Shown one piece after another: positions 25,630 to 34,085 of a DNA stretch of 64,000 nucleotides. This DNA is from Paraflavitalea devenefica (lineage in GTDB: Bacteria; Bacteroidota; Bacteroidia; Chitinophagales; Chitinophagaceae), in contig NZ_JAARML010000003.1 of NCBI RefSeq assembly GCF_011759375.1, positions 496,001 to 560,000 on the forward strand. The letters are read 5' to 3'. The stretch's first letter is position 1; each line of letters opens with the position of its first letter. A program made the position numbers and the translations under genes. Below the pieces are notes generated by a model that saw nothing but the letters and a program-made list of their open reading frames with translations, was not told the origin of the DNA and did not search any database.

Positions 25630-26960
25630 ATGAATTGAAGCACGGCATCTGTAGCGCCTGCTTTAGCATGTACATAATCGCCTGCCTGCCGGCAGGCTTT
25701 ATTATAGGCGGCTGTATCAGCCAGTAAATTGTTCAGCACCTTTTCCAGCTCCAGCGCTGTTTCAATGGGAAATGCGCCGCCCTGCTCCACCAGCTCTGTC
25801 GCTTCAACATACTTCTCATAGACAGGCCCATGCACTACCGGCTTGCTGTACACAGCCGCCTCCAGCACATTGTGTACGCCGTCGCTGCCGAAGCCGCCGC
25901 CTACATACGTGATGGTAGCATATTTGTACAGCCTGGACAGCATGCCGATATTATCAATGATCAGGGTATTGGTCACCTGCTGATCACGGCTCACCGTTCC
26001 CGGAACACGCTTTTGCAATACAGAATAGCGGACCGTATGCTTGAATAATTTTTCGATCTCCACCAGGTGGGCCTCATTCACCTCATGCGGCGCTATGATA
26101 AAACGCATCTCCGGATGGGTATTGGCATAATGGTCCAGCTCCTCTTCATCTTCCGACCAGGTGCTGCCGGCAACAACTGTAGAGTGATTGTCGCAGAAGG
26201 CTTCCACAGCCGGTATGGGCGCAAATTGCTGAGCGATCTGCGTCACGCGGTCAAAGCGGGTATCACCATTTATGGTTACGTTGGCGGTAAAGCCAATACC
26301 GGTCAGCAGGTCGCGGGAATCGGGGGTTTGTACAAACAGGTGGGTAAAGCTTTCCAGGATGTACCGGTGCAGGCGGCCGTACCACTTAAAGAAGGGTTGG
26401 TCGGGCCGGAAGATGCCCGATACCAGCAGGGTAGGTATCTTCCGTTTTTTCAGGGCGGTAAGGTAATGGTACCAGTATTCATACTTAATCCAGATCACCA
26501 GGCTGGGCTGTACCATATCCAGGAAACGGCGGGCATTGGCCCGGGAGTCCATGGGCAGGTAAAACACATAATCGGCTCCTTCATAGTTTTTCCGCACCTC
26601 ATAGCCGGAAGGCGAGAAGAAGGTTAATAATATTTTAATACCCGGATACCGGCTCCGCAACGCCTCCAGCACCGGCCTTCCCTGCTCAAACTCCCCCAGG
26701 GAAGCACAATGCATCCAGATGAGTCTGGAGTCTGGAGTCTTGAGTTCAGAGTCTGGACTCTTTACTCCCGACTCCCAACTCTCTACTCCCGGCTCCCGAC
26801 TCTTTTCTCCCGACTCATTACTGCCGATTGCCGACTGTATTCTCTCCAACAATCCCTTCCTTCCCTCCAGCCACAGCCTGGCTTTCGGGTTCCAGAGCGC
26901 CGCCAGGCGTACGCCCAGCAGGTAAAAACGGCAAAAAATAGTATAGAAAAACAGGTGCAC
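25602..26960 (-). CDS. waaA: 3-deoxy-D-manno-octulosonic acid transferase
   Basis: 452 residues, GT30 family. It adds Kdo to lipid IVA in lipopolysaccharide synthesis at the inner membrane. An N-terminal membrane anchor (LFFYTIFCRFYLLGVRLAAL) precedes the signature WMHCASLGEFEQGRP with the catalytic Glu. The C-terminal half has TVVAGSTWSEDEEEL, FIIAPHEVNEAHL and YVGGGFGSDGVHNVLEAAVY, the donor-binding region. Between the anchor and WMHCASLGE lies an extra stretch of about 35 residues rich in ESGV and PDSEL words, encoded by an in-frame inverted repeat at 26721-26817. The first codon at 26960 is GTG. Confidence 0.93.
   Translation of the reverse strand: MHLFFYTIFCRFYLLGVRLAALWNPKARLWLEGRKGLLERIQSAIGSNESGEKSREPGVESWESGVKSPDSELKTPDSRLIWMHCASLGEFEQGRPVLEALRSRYPGIKILLTFFSPSGYEVRKNYEGADYVFYLPMDSRANARRFLDMVQPSLVIWIKYEYWYHYLTALKKRKIPTLLVSGIFRPDQPFFKWYGRLHRYILESFTHLFVQTPDSRDLLTGIGFTANVTINGDTRFDRVTQIAQQFAPIPAVEAFCDNHSTVVAGSTWSEDEEELDHYANTHPEMRFIIAPHEVNEAHLVEIEKLFKHTVRYSVLQKRVPGTVSRDQQVTNTLIIDNIGMLSRLYKYATITYVGGGFGSDGVHNVLEAAVYSKPVVHGPVYEKYVEATELVEQGGAFPIETALELEKVLNNLLADTAAYNKACRQAGDYVHAKAGATDAVLQFIQEKRLLTN
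26721..26817. repeat. In-frame inverted-arm repeat inside waaA
   Basis: The left arm (26721-26760) is a tandem of about 7-nt words, GAGTCTGGAGTCTGGAGTCT followed by TGAGTTCAGAGTCTGGACTC. The right arm (26763-26817) is a tandem of the complement, with ACTCCCGACTCCCAACTCTC, ACTCCCGGCTCCCGACTC and CTCCCGACTC. It is translated as a low-complexity Glu/Ser/Pro/Gly insert just before the catalytic WMHCASLGE block, a position where WaaA proteins normally have only a short link. Confidence 0.8.
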
Positions 26961-27478
26961 GGGTTAATAGATTAGGTACAAAAGTCGGAAAAACTGCAAG
27001 AACTTATTGGATGTCTTACTGTTATTGTGCCGGAATGCGTGTGAGGCTGCTTAGAAAGGCCTCCCTACTTGCACTGGAATGCTCTCCGACTTGCACTGGA
27101 ATAGTAGTCCCAGTGCAATTACCACTATTTACGAATGCCATAGGAAGTAAGGAAATGCGCCTATTATCAGTAGGTTATATGCATACTGATTATATTGTCG
27201 CTCACACCCCAGTGCAAGTATCATAACAGTGAAGCAGATTGTATTTTAATAAATTAACATATAAGCGTTGCAGGGCGATGAGTAGCAGGTAGAAAAAGTT
27301 ATGATGCAAACAGGTGGGGAATGGGTAAAATACGCAGGATTTTAGGGCTTAATATCCGTAAGGATACGCTTTTTAATCGGATTTCTCCTGATTTGATTGC
27401 GTTACTTACGATCCCCCCATTGCATAAACCAGTTTTTTGTGGTAGGTTTGTGCCCGTTTCAAAAAGAAAACGTTGAGT
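26961..27478. other. Intergenic region with inverted repeats and the polysaccharide-operon promoter
   Basis: 518 bases between divergent waaA and the DegT gene. It has two copies of ACTTGCACTGGAAT (27067-27080, 27089-27102) and two inverted copies of CCCAGTGCAA (27109-27118, 27209-27218), then the promoter at 27420-27450. Short open frames here lack coding character. No RNA gene was recognised. Confidence 0.55.
27420..27450 (+). promoter_or_regulatory. Bacteroidota-type promoter of the polysaccharide operon
   Basis: ATTG (TTG at 27420-27422) is followed after 20 bases by TAGGTTTG (27443-27450), matching the -33 TTTG / -7 TANNTTTG consensus for the Bacteroidota primary sigma factor. The DegT ATG is 28 bases further on. 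Confidence 0.65.
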
Positions 27479-28615
27479 ATGCGGCCGATACAAATGGTGG
27501 ATTTAAAACAGCAGTACGCGAAGATCAAGACAGAAGTGGACAAAGGTATTCAGGAAGTAATAGATGCTGCTGCTTTTATAAATGGTAAAGCAGTTACGGA
27601 TTTTACGACCGGCTTAACGAAGTACTTAGGGGCAAAACACGTAATTCCCTGTGCCAATGGTACGGATGCCCTGCAGATAGCCATGATGGCACTTAATTTG
27701 CAACCTGGCGACGAGGTGATCACACCTTCCTTCACCTACATCGCCACCGTGGAGGTAGTAGCCCTCCTGCAATTGAAACCGGTTTTTGTGGAGGTTGATC
27801 CCAAAACTTTTTGTATTGATCCTGCTGCTATAGAGAAAGCCATTACATCAAAAACCAAAGCGATTGTGCCGGTGCACCTGTACGGACAGGCAGCCGATAT
27901 GGAAGCGATCATGGAAATAGCTAACCGTCGCGGGCTGTATGTCATTGAAGATACCGCACAGGCTATTGGTTGCTCGGTTACTTTCAAAGATGGCACGGTA
28001 AAGAAAGGTGGTACCATTGGCACCATCGGCGCTACTTCCTTCTTCCCCTCCAAAAACCTTGGATGTTATGGAGATGGCGGTGCAATATTCACCAACGATG
28101 ACGCGTTAGCCAGCCAGATGAAAAAAATTGCCAATCATGGTCAGAGTAAACGATACTACCATGACGTGGTTGGTTGTAACAGCCGCCTCGATTCTATCCA
28201 GGCTGCTGTACTGAATGCAAAATTGCCACACCTGGATAGTTATATTGCTGCCCGCCAGCAGGCCGCTGATTTTTATGATAAGGCTTTTGCCAATCATCCA
28301 AAGATCACTACACCGGCCAGGGCATCCTATAGTGACCATGTGTTTCATCAATATACCCTCCTGCTTGAAGGTGTTGACCGTGATGGATTGAATCAGTATC
28401 TCGCTGATAAGGGTATTCCTTCTATGATCTATTATCCTGTACCCGCCCACCGGCAACAAATGTTTGAAGCATTCGGCGGCTCATCCTATATCCTCGAAAC
28501 TACCGATTGGTTGACGGAGAGAGTGATTTCGCTACCAATGCATACGGAACTGGATGAAGAACAGCTCGTGTTCATCACCAGCCATGTGTTGGAGTTTATT
28601 AATAAACATTCATAA
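27479..28615 (+). CDS. DegT/DnrJ/EryC1/StrS family sugar aminotransferase
   Basis: 378 residues from the ATG at 27479 (an in-frame TTG at 27473 is less likely). It is PLP-dependent and aminates keto-sugar nucleotides. Conserved blocks are IQMVDLKQQYAKIK, PCANGTDALQIAMMAL (phosphate binding), GDEVITPSFTYIAT, VIEDTAQAIG, and SFFPSKNLGCYGDGGAIF with the PLP lysine in FFPSKN. The IxMVDLxxQY start resembles aminotransferases that act on 3-keto-GlcNAcA-type sugars (WbpE type), but the substrate is inferred only. It heads a same-strand run of eight polysaccharide genes. Confidence 0.92.
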   Translation: MRPIQMVDLKQQYAKIKTEVDKGIQEVIDAAAFINGKAVTDFTTGLTKYLGAKHVIPCANGTDALQIAMMALNLQPGDEVITPSFTYIATVEVVALLQLKPVFVEVDPKTFCIDPAAIEKAITSKTKAIVPVHLYGQAADMEAIMEIANRRGLYVIEDTAQAIGCSVTFKDGTVKKGGTIGTIGATSFFPSKNLGCYGDGGAIFTNDDALASQMKKIANHGQSKRYYHDVVGCNSRLDSIQAAVLNAKLPHLDSYIAARQQAADFYDKAFANHPKITTPARASYSDHVFHQYTLLLEGVDRDGLNQYLADKGIPSMIYYPVPAHRQQMFEAFGGSSYILETTDWLTERVISLPMHTELDEEQLVFITSHVLEFINKHS

Positions 28616-28665
28616 ACCTTAGCCGCCAGAAGGCTTAGTAAGAACCCTAACAAAAACGTTTCAAT

Positions 28666-29985
28666 ATGAAAATTGCTGTTGTTGGAACCGGTTACGTTGG
28701 ATTGGTGACCGGGACCTGTTTCGCTGAGACAGGAAATGATGTTACCTGCGTGGACATCGATAAATCGAAAGTGGAGAAGCTTTGTAATGGTCAGATCACC
28801 ATTTACGAACCAGGTCTTGAGAAATTGTTTCTTCGTAACCTGAAGGAAGAGCGCCTGCGTTTCACCACCAGCCTGGAAGACGGGATCAAAGATGCCGCCA
28901 TCATTTTCCTGGCCCTGCCTACGCCTCCGGGCGAAGATGGTTCCGCCGACCTGAAATACATATTGGGCGTTGCTGATCACCTGGGTAAGATCCTGAAAGA
29001 TTATAAAGTGATCGTAGATAAAAGTACCGTACCGGTAGGCACTGCCGAGAAAGTACATACTGCGATCGCTAAGAATTATAAAGGTGAATTTGATGTAGTA
29101 TCCAATCCCGAGTTTTTAAGGGAAGGGGTGGCTGTAGACGATTTCATGAAGCCCGACCGTGTAGTGATCGGCGCTTCTTCTGAAAGAGCTAAGAAAGTAA
29201 TGAGCGATCTCTATGCGCCATTCGTTCGCTCCGGCAACCCTGTTATCAACATGGACCTCCGTTCAGCCGAGCTGACCAAATATGCCGCCAATTCATTCCT
29301 CGCTACGAAGATCTCTTTCATGAATGAGATTGCCCAGTTGTGCGAGCGCCTGGGTGCTGATGTAGACATGGTGCGCCGTGGCGTGGGTAGTGATGAACGT
29401 ATCGGCAAACGCTTCCTGTTCCCCGGTATCGGTTATGGCGGAAGCTGCTTCCCCAAAGACGTACAGGCGCTGGTAAAATCATCCAAAGAAGTGAGCTATG
29501 ACTTCCAGATCCTGAATGCAGTAATGGATGTGAACGAGAAGCAGAAACTGCACCTCATGCCTAAGATCAAGAAGTTCTTCAACAATGATCTGAAAGGTAA
29601 AAAGTTTGCGATGTGGGGCCTGGCCTTTAAGCCCAATACAGACGATATACGCGAGGCTCCGGCTTTATATATGATTGATGAGCTGACGGCAGCAGGCGCT
29701 ACCCTCAGTGTGTTTGACCCCGAAGCAATGACCAATGTAAAAGGTGTTATTGGCGGCAAGGTAGAGTATGCTGAGAACCAGTATGATTGCCTGGAAGGCG
29801 CCGACGCCCTGATCATTGCCACTGAATGGAATGAATTCCGCACGCCCAACTTCCTGAAAATGGTAACGGCGCTGAAGAATAAAGTCATCTTTGATGGCCG
29901 CAACCTGTTTGAAGGCAATGCAGTGAAAGAACTGGGATTCTATTATGAAAGCGTGGGAAGGGCCGTAGCCGCTCCCGGCAAATAA
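28666..29985 (+). CDS. ugd: UDP-glucose 6-dehydrogenase
   Basis: 439 residues. It oxidises UDP-glucose to UDP-glucuronate with 2 NAD. The N-terminal Rossmann motif is VVGTGYVGLVTGTCFAETG at 4-22; KSTVPVGTAEKV is near 126, NPEFLREGVAVDDF near 150, and GIGYGGSCFPKDVQAL with the catalytic Cys near 260. The C-terminal UDP-binding domain has WGLAFKPNTDDIREAP. It is followed directly by UDP-glucuronate decarboxylase, which uses its product. Confidence 0.96.
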   Translation: MKIAVVGTGYVGLVTGTCFAETGNDVTCVDIDKSKVEKLCNGQITIYEPGLEKLFLRNLKEERLRFTTSLEDGIKDAAIIFLALPTPPGEDGSADLKYILGVADHLGKILKDYKVIVDKSTVPVGTAEKVHTAIAKNYKGEFDVVSNPEFLREGVAVDDFMKPDRVVIGASSERAKKVMSDLYAPFVRSGNPVINMDLRSAELTKYAANSFLATKISFMNEIAQLCERLGADVDMVRRGVGSDERIGKRFLFPGIGYGGSCFPKDVQALVKSSKEVSYDFQILNAVMDVNEKQKLHLMPKIKKFFNNDLKGKKFAMWGLAFKPNTDDIREAPALYMIDELTAAGATLSVFDPEAMTNVKGVIGGKVEYAENQYDCLEGADALIIATEWNEFRTPNFLKMVTALKNKVIFDGRNLFEGNAVKELGFYYESVGRAVAAPGK

Positions 29986-30035
29986 CCATCACCAGTATAA
30001 TTCCCTGCAACCACTCCCATCACAAACAACACAAC

Positions 30036-31016
30036 ATGGCAAGAAAAAGAGTACTTATCACCGGAGCTGCCGGATTCCTGGGTTCGCATCTGAGCGACCG
30101 CTTTATCAAAGAAGGTTTTCATGTTATTGGCATGGACAACCTGATTACCGGCGACCTGAAGAATATTGAGCATTTGTTCAAACTGGAACAGTTTGAGTTC
30201 TATAACCACGACGTTTCTACTTTCATCCACGTGCCGGGCAACCTGGATTATATCCTGCACTTTGCCTCACCGGCCAGCCCGATAGATTACCTGAAGATCC
30301 CTATCCAGACACTGAAGGTAGGTTCATTGGGTACACATAACTGTCTTGGTTTGGCAAGGGCCAAAGGCGCCAGGATCCTGGTAGCTTCTACTTCGGAGAT
30401 CTATGGCGACCCGATGGTGCACCCGCAAAACGAGGAATACTGGGGTAATGTAAACCCGGTAGGTCCGCGTGGTGTATATGATGAGGCCAAGCGTTTCCAG
30501 GAAGCCATGACCATGGCTTACCATACTTTCCATGGACTGGAAACACGCATCATCCGCATCTTCAATACTTACGGTCCGCGTATGCGTCTCAATGACGGCC
30601 GTGCATTACCTGCCTTCATTGGCCAGGCTTTGCGTGGTGAGGATCTCACGGTATTTGGCGATGGTTCACAAACAAGAAGCTTCTGCTATGTGGATGACCT
30701 GGTAGAAGGTATTTACCGCCTGCTTCTGAGTGATTACCGCCAGCCGGTAAATATTGGTAACCCCGATGAGATCTCCCTCAAAGACTTTGCGGAAGAGATC
30801 ATCGCCCTGACCGGTACCAAACAGGAAATCGTATATAAGCCCCTGCCTGTAGACGATCCCAAACAACGTAAACCGGACATTACCCGTGCTAAAGAGGTAC
30901 TGGGCTGGGAACCTAAAGTGGGCCGTAAAGAAGGTTTGAAGATCACTTATGAGTATTTCAAATCCCTGAAGCCGGAAGAATGGTTCAAACAACCCAAGGA
31001 GTTTATTAGCCGATAG
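30036..31016 (+). CDS. uxs: UDP-glucuronate decarboxylase (UDP-xylose synthase)
   Basis: 326 residues, extended SDR family. GAAGFLGSHL at 10-19 is the NAD-binding motif, and STSEIYGDP near 117 and the Y-x3-K in GVYDEAKR near 147 supply the catalytic Thr/Ser, Tyr and Lys. GVYDEAKR and the NTYGPRMRLNDGR block are characteristic of UXS rather than of dTDP-glucose dehydratases or GalE. It converts UDP-GlcA to UDP-xylose. Position directly after ugd supports the assignment. Confidence 0.93.
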   Translation: MARKRVLITGAAGFLGSHLSDRFIKEGFHVIGMDNLITGDLKNIEHLFKLEQFEFYNHDVSTFIHVPGNLDYILHFASPASPIDYLKIPIQTLKVGSLGTHNCLGLARAKGARILVASTSEIYGDPMVHPQNEEYWGNVNPVGPRGVYDEAKRFQEAMTMAYHTFHGLETRIIRIFNTYGPRMRLNDGRALPAFIGQALRGEDLTVFGDGSQTRSFCYVDDLVEGIYRLLLSDYRQPVNIGNPDEISLKDFAEEIIALTGTKQEIVYKPLPVDDPKQRKPDITRAKEVLGWEPKVGRKEGLKITYEYFKSLKPEEWFKQPKEFISR

Positions 31017-31138
31017 ACCTGTCAGCGTTTGTTCCGCAATGCGGGACTTCATTAACCCCTGGCCGACTAAATACACCTATTGCAAAAACCTGACAGTGCT
31101 TGTTCCGCGTAGCGGGATTATGTAACTTGTCAGGTTTT
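31017..31138 (+). terminator. Tandem hairpin region with strong attenuator-like stem
   Basis: An 11-bp perfect stem (AAAACCTGACA at 31085-31095, TGTCAGGTTTT at 31128-31138) encloses a smaller GTTCCGC-GTA-GCGGGAT hairpin. A diverged direct copy of the 5' half (ACCTGTCAGCG, then TGTTCCGCAATGCGGGA) lies at 31017-31049. It sits within the polysaccharide operon, after uxs, and may limit expression of the downstream half. Confidence 0.6.
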
Positions 31139-31155
31139 ATAAATTCAATACCATC

Positions 31156-32436
31156 ATGTACCAGGATTTAGTTGATCAGAAAGCCCGGTTAGCTGTTATT
31201 GGCTTAGGCTATGTTGGGTTACCAATAGCCTTGGAATTTGCCCGCAAAGTACCGGTTATCGGTTTTGATATCAATGCGAAGCGGATTGAGATGATGCAGC
31301 AGGGCATTGATCCCAGTAAAGAAGTAACAGCCGACGAGTTCAAAGGCGCCAATATCGTTTTCACAGACAGCCTGGAAGTATTAAAACAGGCCAGCTTTTT
31401 TATAGTAGCGGTGCCTACGCCGGTTGATAAGTATAATGTGCCCGACCTGAAGCCTTTGATCAGTGCTTCAGAAACAGTGGGCAAAGTGTTGAAGAAAGGG
31501 GATTATGTGGTCTATGAGTCCACCACTTATCCCGGTTGTACAGAAGAGGATTGCTTACCAGTGCTGGAAAAAATGTCTGGCTTAAAGCTGGGCATAGATT
31601 TCAAACTGGGCTATTCACCGGAACGTATTAATCCCGGTGATAAAAAACATACCCTGCGTACCGTGATCAAAGTCGTATCGGGCAGTGATGCGGAAGCACT
31701 GGAGCAGGTAGCAAAGATCTATGAACTGGTGGTAGATGCCGGTGTACACCGGGCTTCTTCCATCAAAGTAGCAGAGGCTTCCAAAATTGTAGAGAATACG
31801 CAGCGTGATCTGAATATAGCCCTGATGAATGAGCTGTCGCTCATTTTTGACCGCATGGGCGTGAATACTTATGAAGTGATTGAAGCGGCGGGCACCAAAT
31901 GGAACTTCCTGAAGTTCCAGCCGGGACTGGTAGGCGGGCATTGTATCGGGGTAGACCCTTACTACCTTACCTACAAGGCGGCTTCACTGGGCTATGAGTC
32001 GAAGGTGATTACGGCCAGCCGGTTCATCAATGATGATATGGCCAGGTATGTGGCCCGTAAGATCATTACCCACGTATTGCGTAATTCCAATGATCCTAAG
32101 GTATTGGTGAAGGGAGTTACGTTCAAGGAAAACGTGAGTGATATCCGGAATTCGAAGATCGTTGATACCGTAAAAGAACTACTGGCGTTCAATATACAGG
32201 TGGATATGGAAGACCCTTATGCAGAAACGGATGAAGTGCATGAAGAATATGGGTTGCACCTGGTAAAACAGCCGGCGGTGGATTACGATGCCGTAATTGT
32301 CACTGTTCCGCATAAACCTTATACTACGTTGAAGGATGCCGATTTTGCTGCCATGACACGGGAGCATGCCATGATTGCCGACCTGAAAGGAATTTATAAA
32401 AATACTATCACCAGCAGAAAATACTGGAGTTTGTAA
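31156..32436 (+). CDS. Nucleotide sugar dehydrogenase (UDP-HexNAc 6-dehydrogenase type)
   Basis: 426 residues in the UDP-glucose/GDP-mannose dehydrogenase superfamily. The N-terminal motif VIGLGYVGLPIALEFAR, YESTTYPGCTEEDCLPVLE near 120 and the catalytic-Cys block QPGLVGGHCIGVDPYYLTYKA near 260 match the WbpO/TviB/VipA group, which oxidises UDP-GalNAc or UDP-GlcNAc to the uronic acid. GVTFKENVSDIRNSK is the C-terminal UDP-binding motif. The amide-sugar assignment rests on overall motif resemblance. Its stop overlaps the rfbB start by one base (TAATG), so the two are coupled. Confidence 0.92.
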   Translation: MYQDLVDQKARLAVIGLGYVGLPIALEFARKVPVIGFDINAKRIEMMQQGIDPSKEVTADEFKGANIVFTDSLEVLKQASFFIVAVPTPVDKYNVPDLKPLISASETVGKVLKKGDYVVYESTTYPGCTEEDCLPVLEKMSGLKLGIDFKLGYSPERINPGDKKHTLRTVIKVVSGSDAEALEQVAKIYELVVDAGVHRASSIKVAEASKIVENTQRDLNIALMNELSLIFDRMGVNTYEVIEAAGTKWNFLKFQPGLVGGHCIGVDPYYLTYKAASLGYESKVITASRFINDDMARYVARKIITHVLRNSNDPKVLVKGVTFKENVSDIRNSKIVDTVKELLAFNIQVDMEDPYAETDEVHEEYGLHLVKQPAVDYDAVIVTVPHKPYTTLKDADFAAMTREHAMIADLKGIYKNTITSRKYWSL

Positions 32437-33500
32437 TGGCTAATTATAGTAAAACCATCATGATCACAGGCGGGGCCGGTTTTATCGGCTCGCATGTAGT
32501 GCGGTTATTTGTAAACAAATACCCGTCATACCGTATTGTAAACCTCGATGCCCTCACTTATGCGGGCAACCTGGAGAACCTCACCGATGTGCAGGACAAA
32601 CCCAATTATGTGTTTGAGAAAGGGGATATTACGGATGAGAAAAGAATAGCGGCCTTATTTGAGCAGTATGGTTTTGACGGCGTCCTCCACCTGGCGGCAG
32701 AAAGCCATGTGGACCGTTCCATCATTGATCCGCTGGCCTTTGTACGCACCAACGTACTGGGTACGGTAACACTGCTGAATACCTGTCGCCAGTATTGGAA
32801 AGAAGAGATGAGCAGCAAGCTTTTTTACCATGTATCTACCGATGAAGTATATGGTTCACTGGGCGAAACCGGCTTCTTCACAGAAGAAACGGCGTATGAC
32901 CCGCGTTCACCCTATTCAGCTTCCAAAGCCTCTTCCGATCATTTTGTAATGGCCTATCACCATACGTATGGCTTACCGGTGATCATGAGCAATTGTTCCA
33001 ACAATTATGGCTCTCATCACTTCCCGGAGAAGCTGATACCGCTCATGATCAATAATATCAAGAACAATAAGCCGCTGCCCGTGTATGGCAAGGGGGAAAA
33101 TGTGCGCGACTGGTTGTATGTAGAAGATCATGCCCGCGCTATTGATACCATTTTCCATAAAGGAAAGAATGGTGAGAAATACAATATCGGCGGCTTTAAT
33201 GAGTGGAAGAATCTTGACCTGGTGCATTTGCTGTGCAACATCATGGACAAAAAGCTGGGCCGTGCAGCGGGCGCTTCTGCAAAACTGATCACGTATGTCA
33301 CCGACAGACCCGGTCACGACCTGCGCTATGCCATCGACGCTACCAAACTGAATAAAGAACTGGGATGGAGCCCTTCCCTGCAGTTTGAGGAAGGATTGGA
33401 GAAAACGGTAGACTGGTACCTGCAACATGAAGAGTGGGTAAAGCACGTTACGTCCGGCGATTACCAGCATTATTACAACGAGCAATACGCAAAGCGATAA
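32436..33500 (+). CDS. rfbB: dTDP-glucose 4,6-dehydratase
   Basis: 354 residues. It converts dTDP-glucose to dTDP-4-keto-6-deoxyglucose. GGAGFIGSHVVRLF is the NAD-binding motif, LHLAAESHVDRSI and HVSTDEVYGSLGE (catalytic Thr-Asp-Glu) are present, and YSASKASSDHFV carries Tyr-x3-Lys. NCSNNYGSHHFPEKLIPLMI and RDWLYVEDHARAI are diagnostic of RfbB. The family length is normal. With rfbC and rfbD it supplies three of the four steps to dTDP-L-rhamnose. Confidence 0.97.
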   Translation: MANYSKTIMITGGAGFIGSHVVRLFVNKYPSYRIVNLDALTYAGNLENLTDVQDKPNYVFEKGDITDEKRIAALFEQYGFDGVLHLAAESHVDRSIIDPLAFVRTNVLGTVTLLNTCRQYWKEEMSSKLFYHVSTDEVYGSLGETGFFTEETAYDPRSPYSASKASSDHFVMAYHHTYGLPVIMSNCSNNYGSHHFPEKLIPLMINNIKNNKPLPVYGKGENVRDWLYVEDHARAIDTIFHKGKNGEKYNIGGFNEWKNLDLVHLLCNIMDKKLGRAAGASAKLITYVTDRPGHDLRYAIDATKLNKELGWSPSLQFEEGLEKTVDWYLQHEEWVKHVTSGDYQHYYNEQYAKR

Positions 33501-33515
33501 ACACCTATTATTCTC

Positions 33516-34076
33516 ATGCCTTTTATTGAAACAGGATTACCGGGATTGTTAGTTTTTGAACCCACTGTATTTGAAGATAGCCGGGGTTATTTTTACGAAG
33601 CCTATAACGAGAAGGCTTTTGCCCAACAGGGCATTACCACCAAGTTTGTACAGGACAACCAATCCTGCTCTTCCTACGGTGTTATCCGGGGATTGCATTA
33701 CCAGTTGTCGCCGCATGCACAGATCAAACTGGTGCGCGTACTGAGTGGTGTAATACTGGATGTAGCCGTGGATATCCGTAAGGGATCTCCCACTTTTGGT
33801 AAGGTATATGCGCTGGAACTATCTGCACAGAATAAAAAGCAATTGTACATACCGGCCGGTTTTGCCCATGGTTTTTCTGTGCTGAGTGAAACGGCGGAAG
33901 TATTGTATAAATGCGATGCTTTCTATAATAAGGAGAGTGAAGGCGGCATCCTGTATAATGATCCTGCCTTACAGATAGACTGGAAAATAGCGCCGGATAA
34001 AGCTATTATATCCGATAAGGATATAAAGCAGCCCGGACTGGCCGATTGTAAAAATAATTTTGTTTTTGAAGGATAA
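33516..34076 (+). CDS. rfbC: dTDP-4-dehydrorhamnose 3,5-epimerase
   Basis: 186 residues, a cupin-type epimerase of normal length. GVIRGLHYQLSPHAQIKLVR contains the conserved RGLHYQ with catalytic His, VLDVAVDIRKGSPTFGK follows, and YIPAGFAHGFSVLSETAEVLYKC is the second conserved block. It lies 15 bases after rfbB. Confidence 0.96.
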   Translation: MPFIETGLPGLLVFEPTVFEDSRGYFYEAYNEKAFAQQGITTKFVQDNQSCSSYGVIRGLHYQLSPHAQIKLVRVLSGVILDVAVDIRKGSPTFGKVYALELSAQNKKQLYIPAGFAHGFSVLSETAEVLYKCDAFYNKESEGGILYNDPALQIDWKIAPDKAIISDKDIKQPGLADCKNNFVFEG

Positions 34077-34085
34077 TCATTGCTT

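Noticed and set aside
27011..27226. 71-codon open frame upstream of the polysaccharide operon
   Set aside because: It is written mostly by the ACTTGCACTGG repeats and has no family resemblance.
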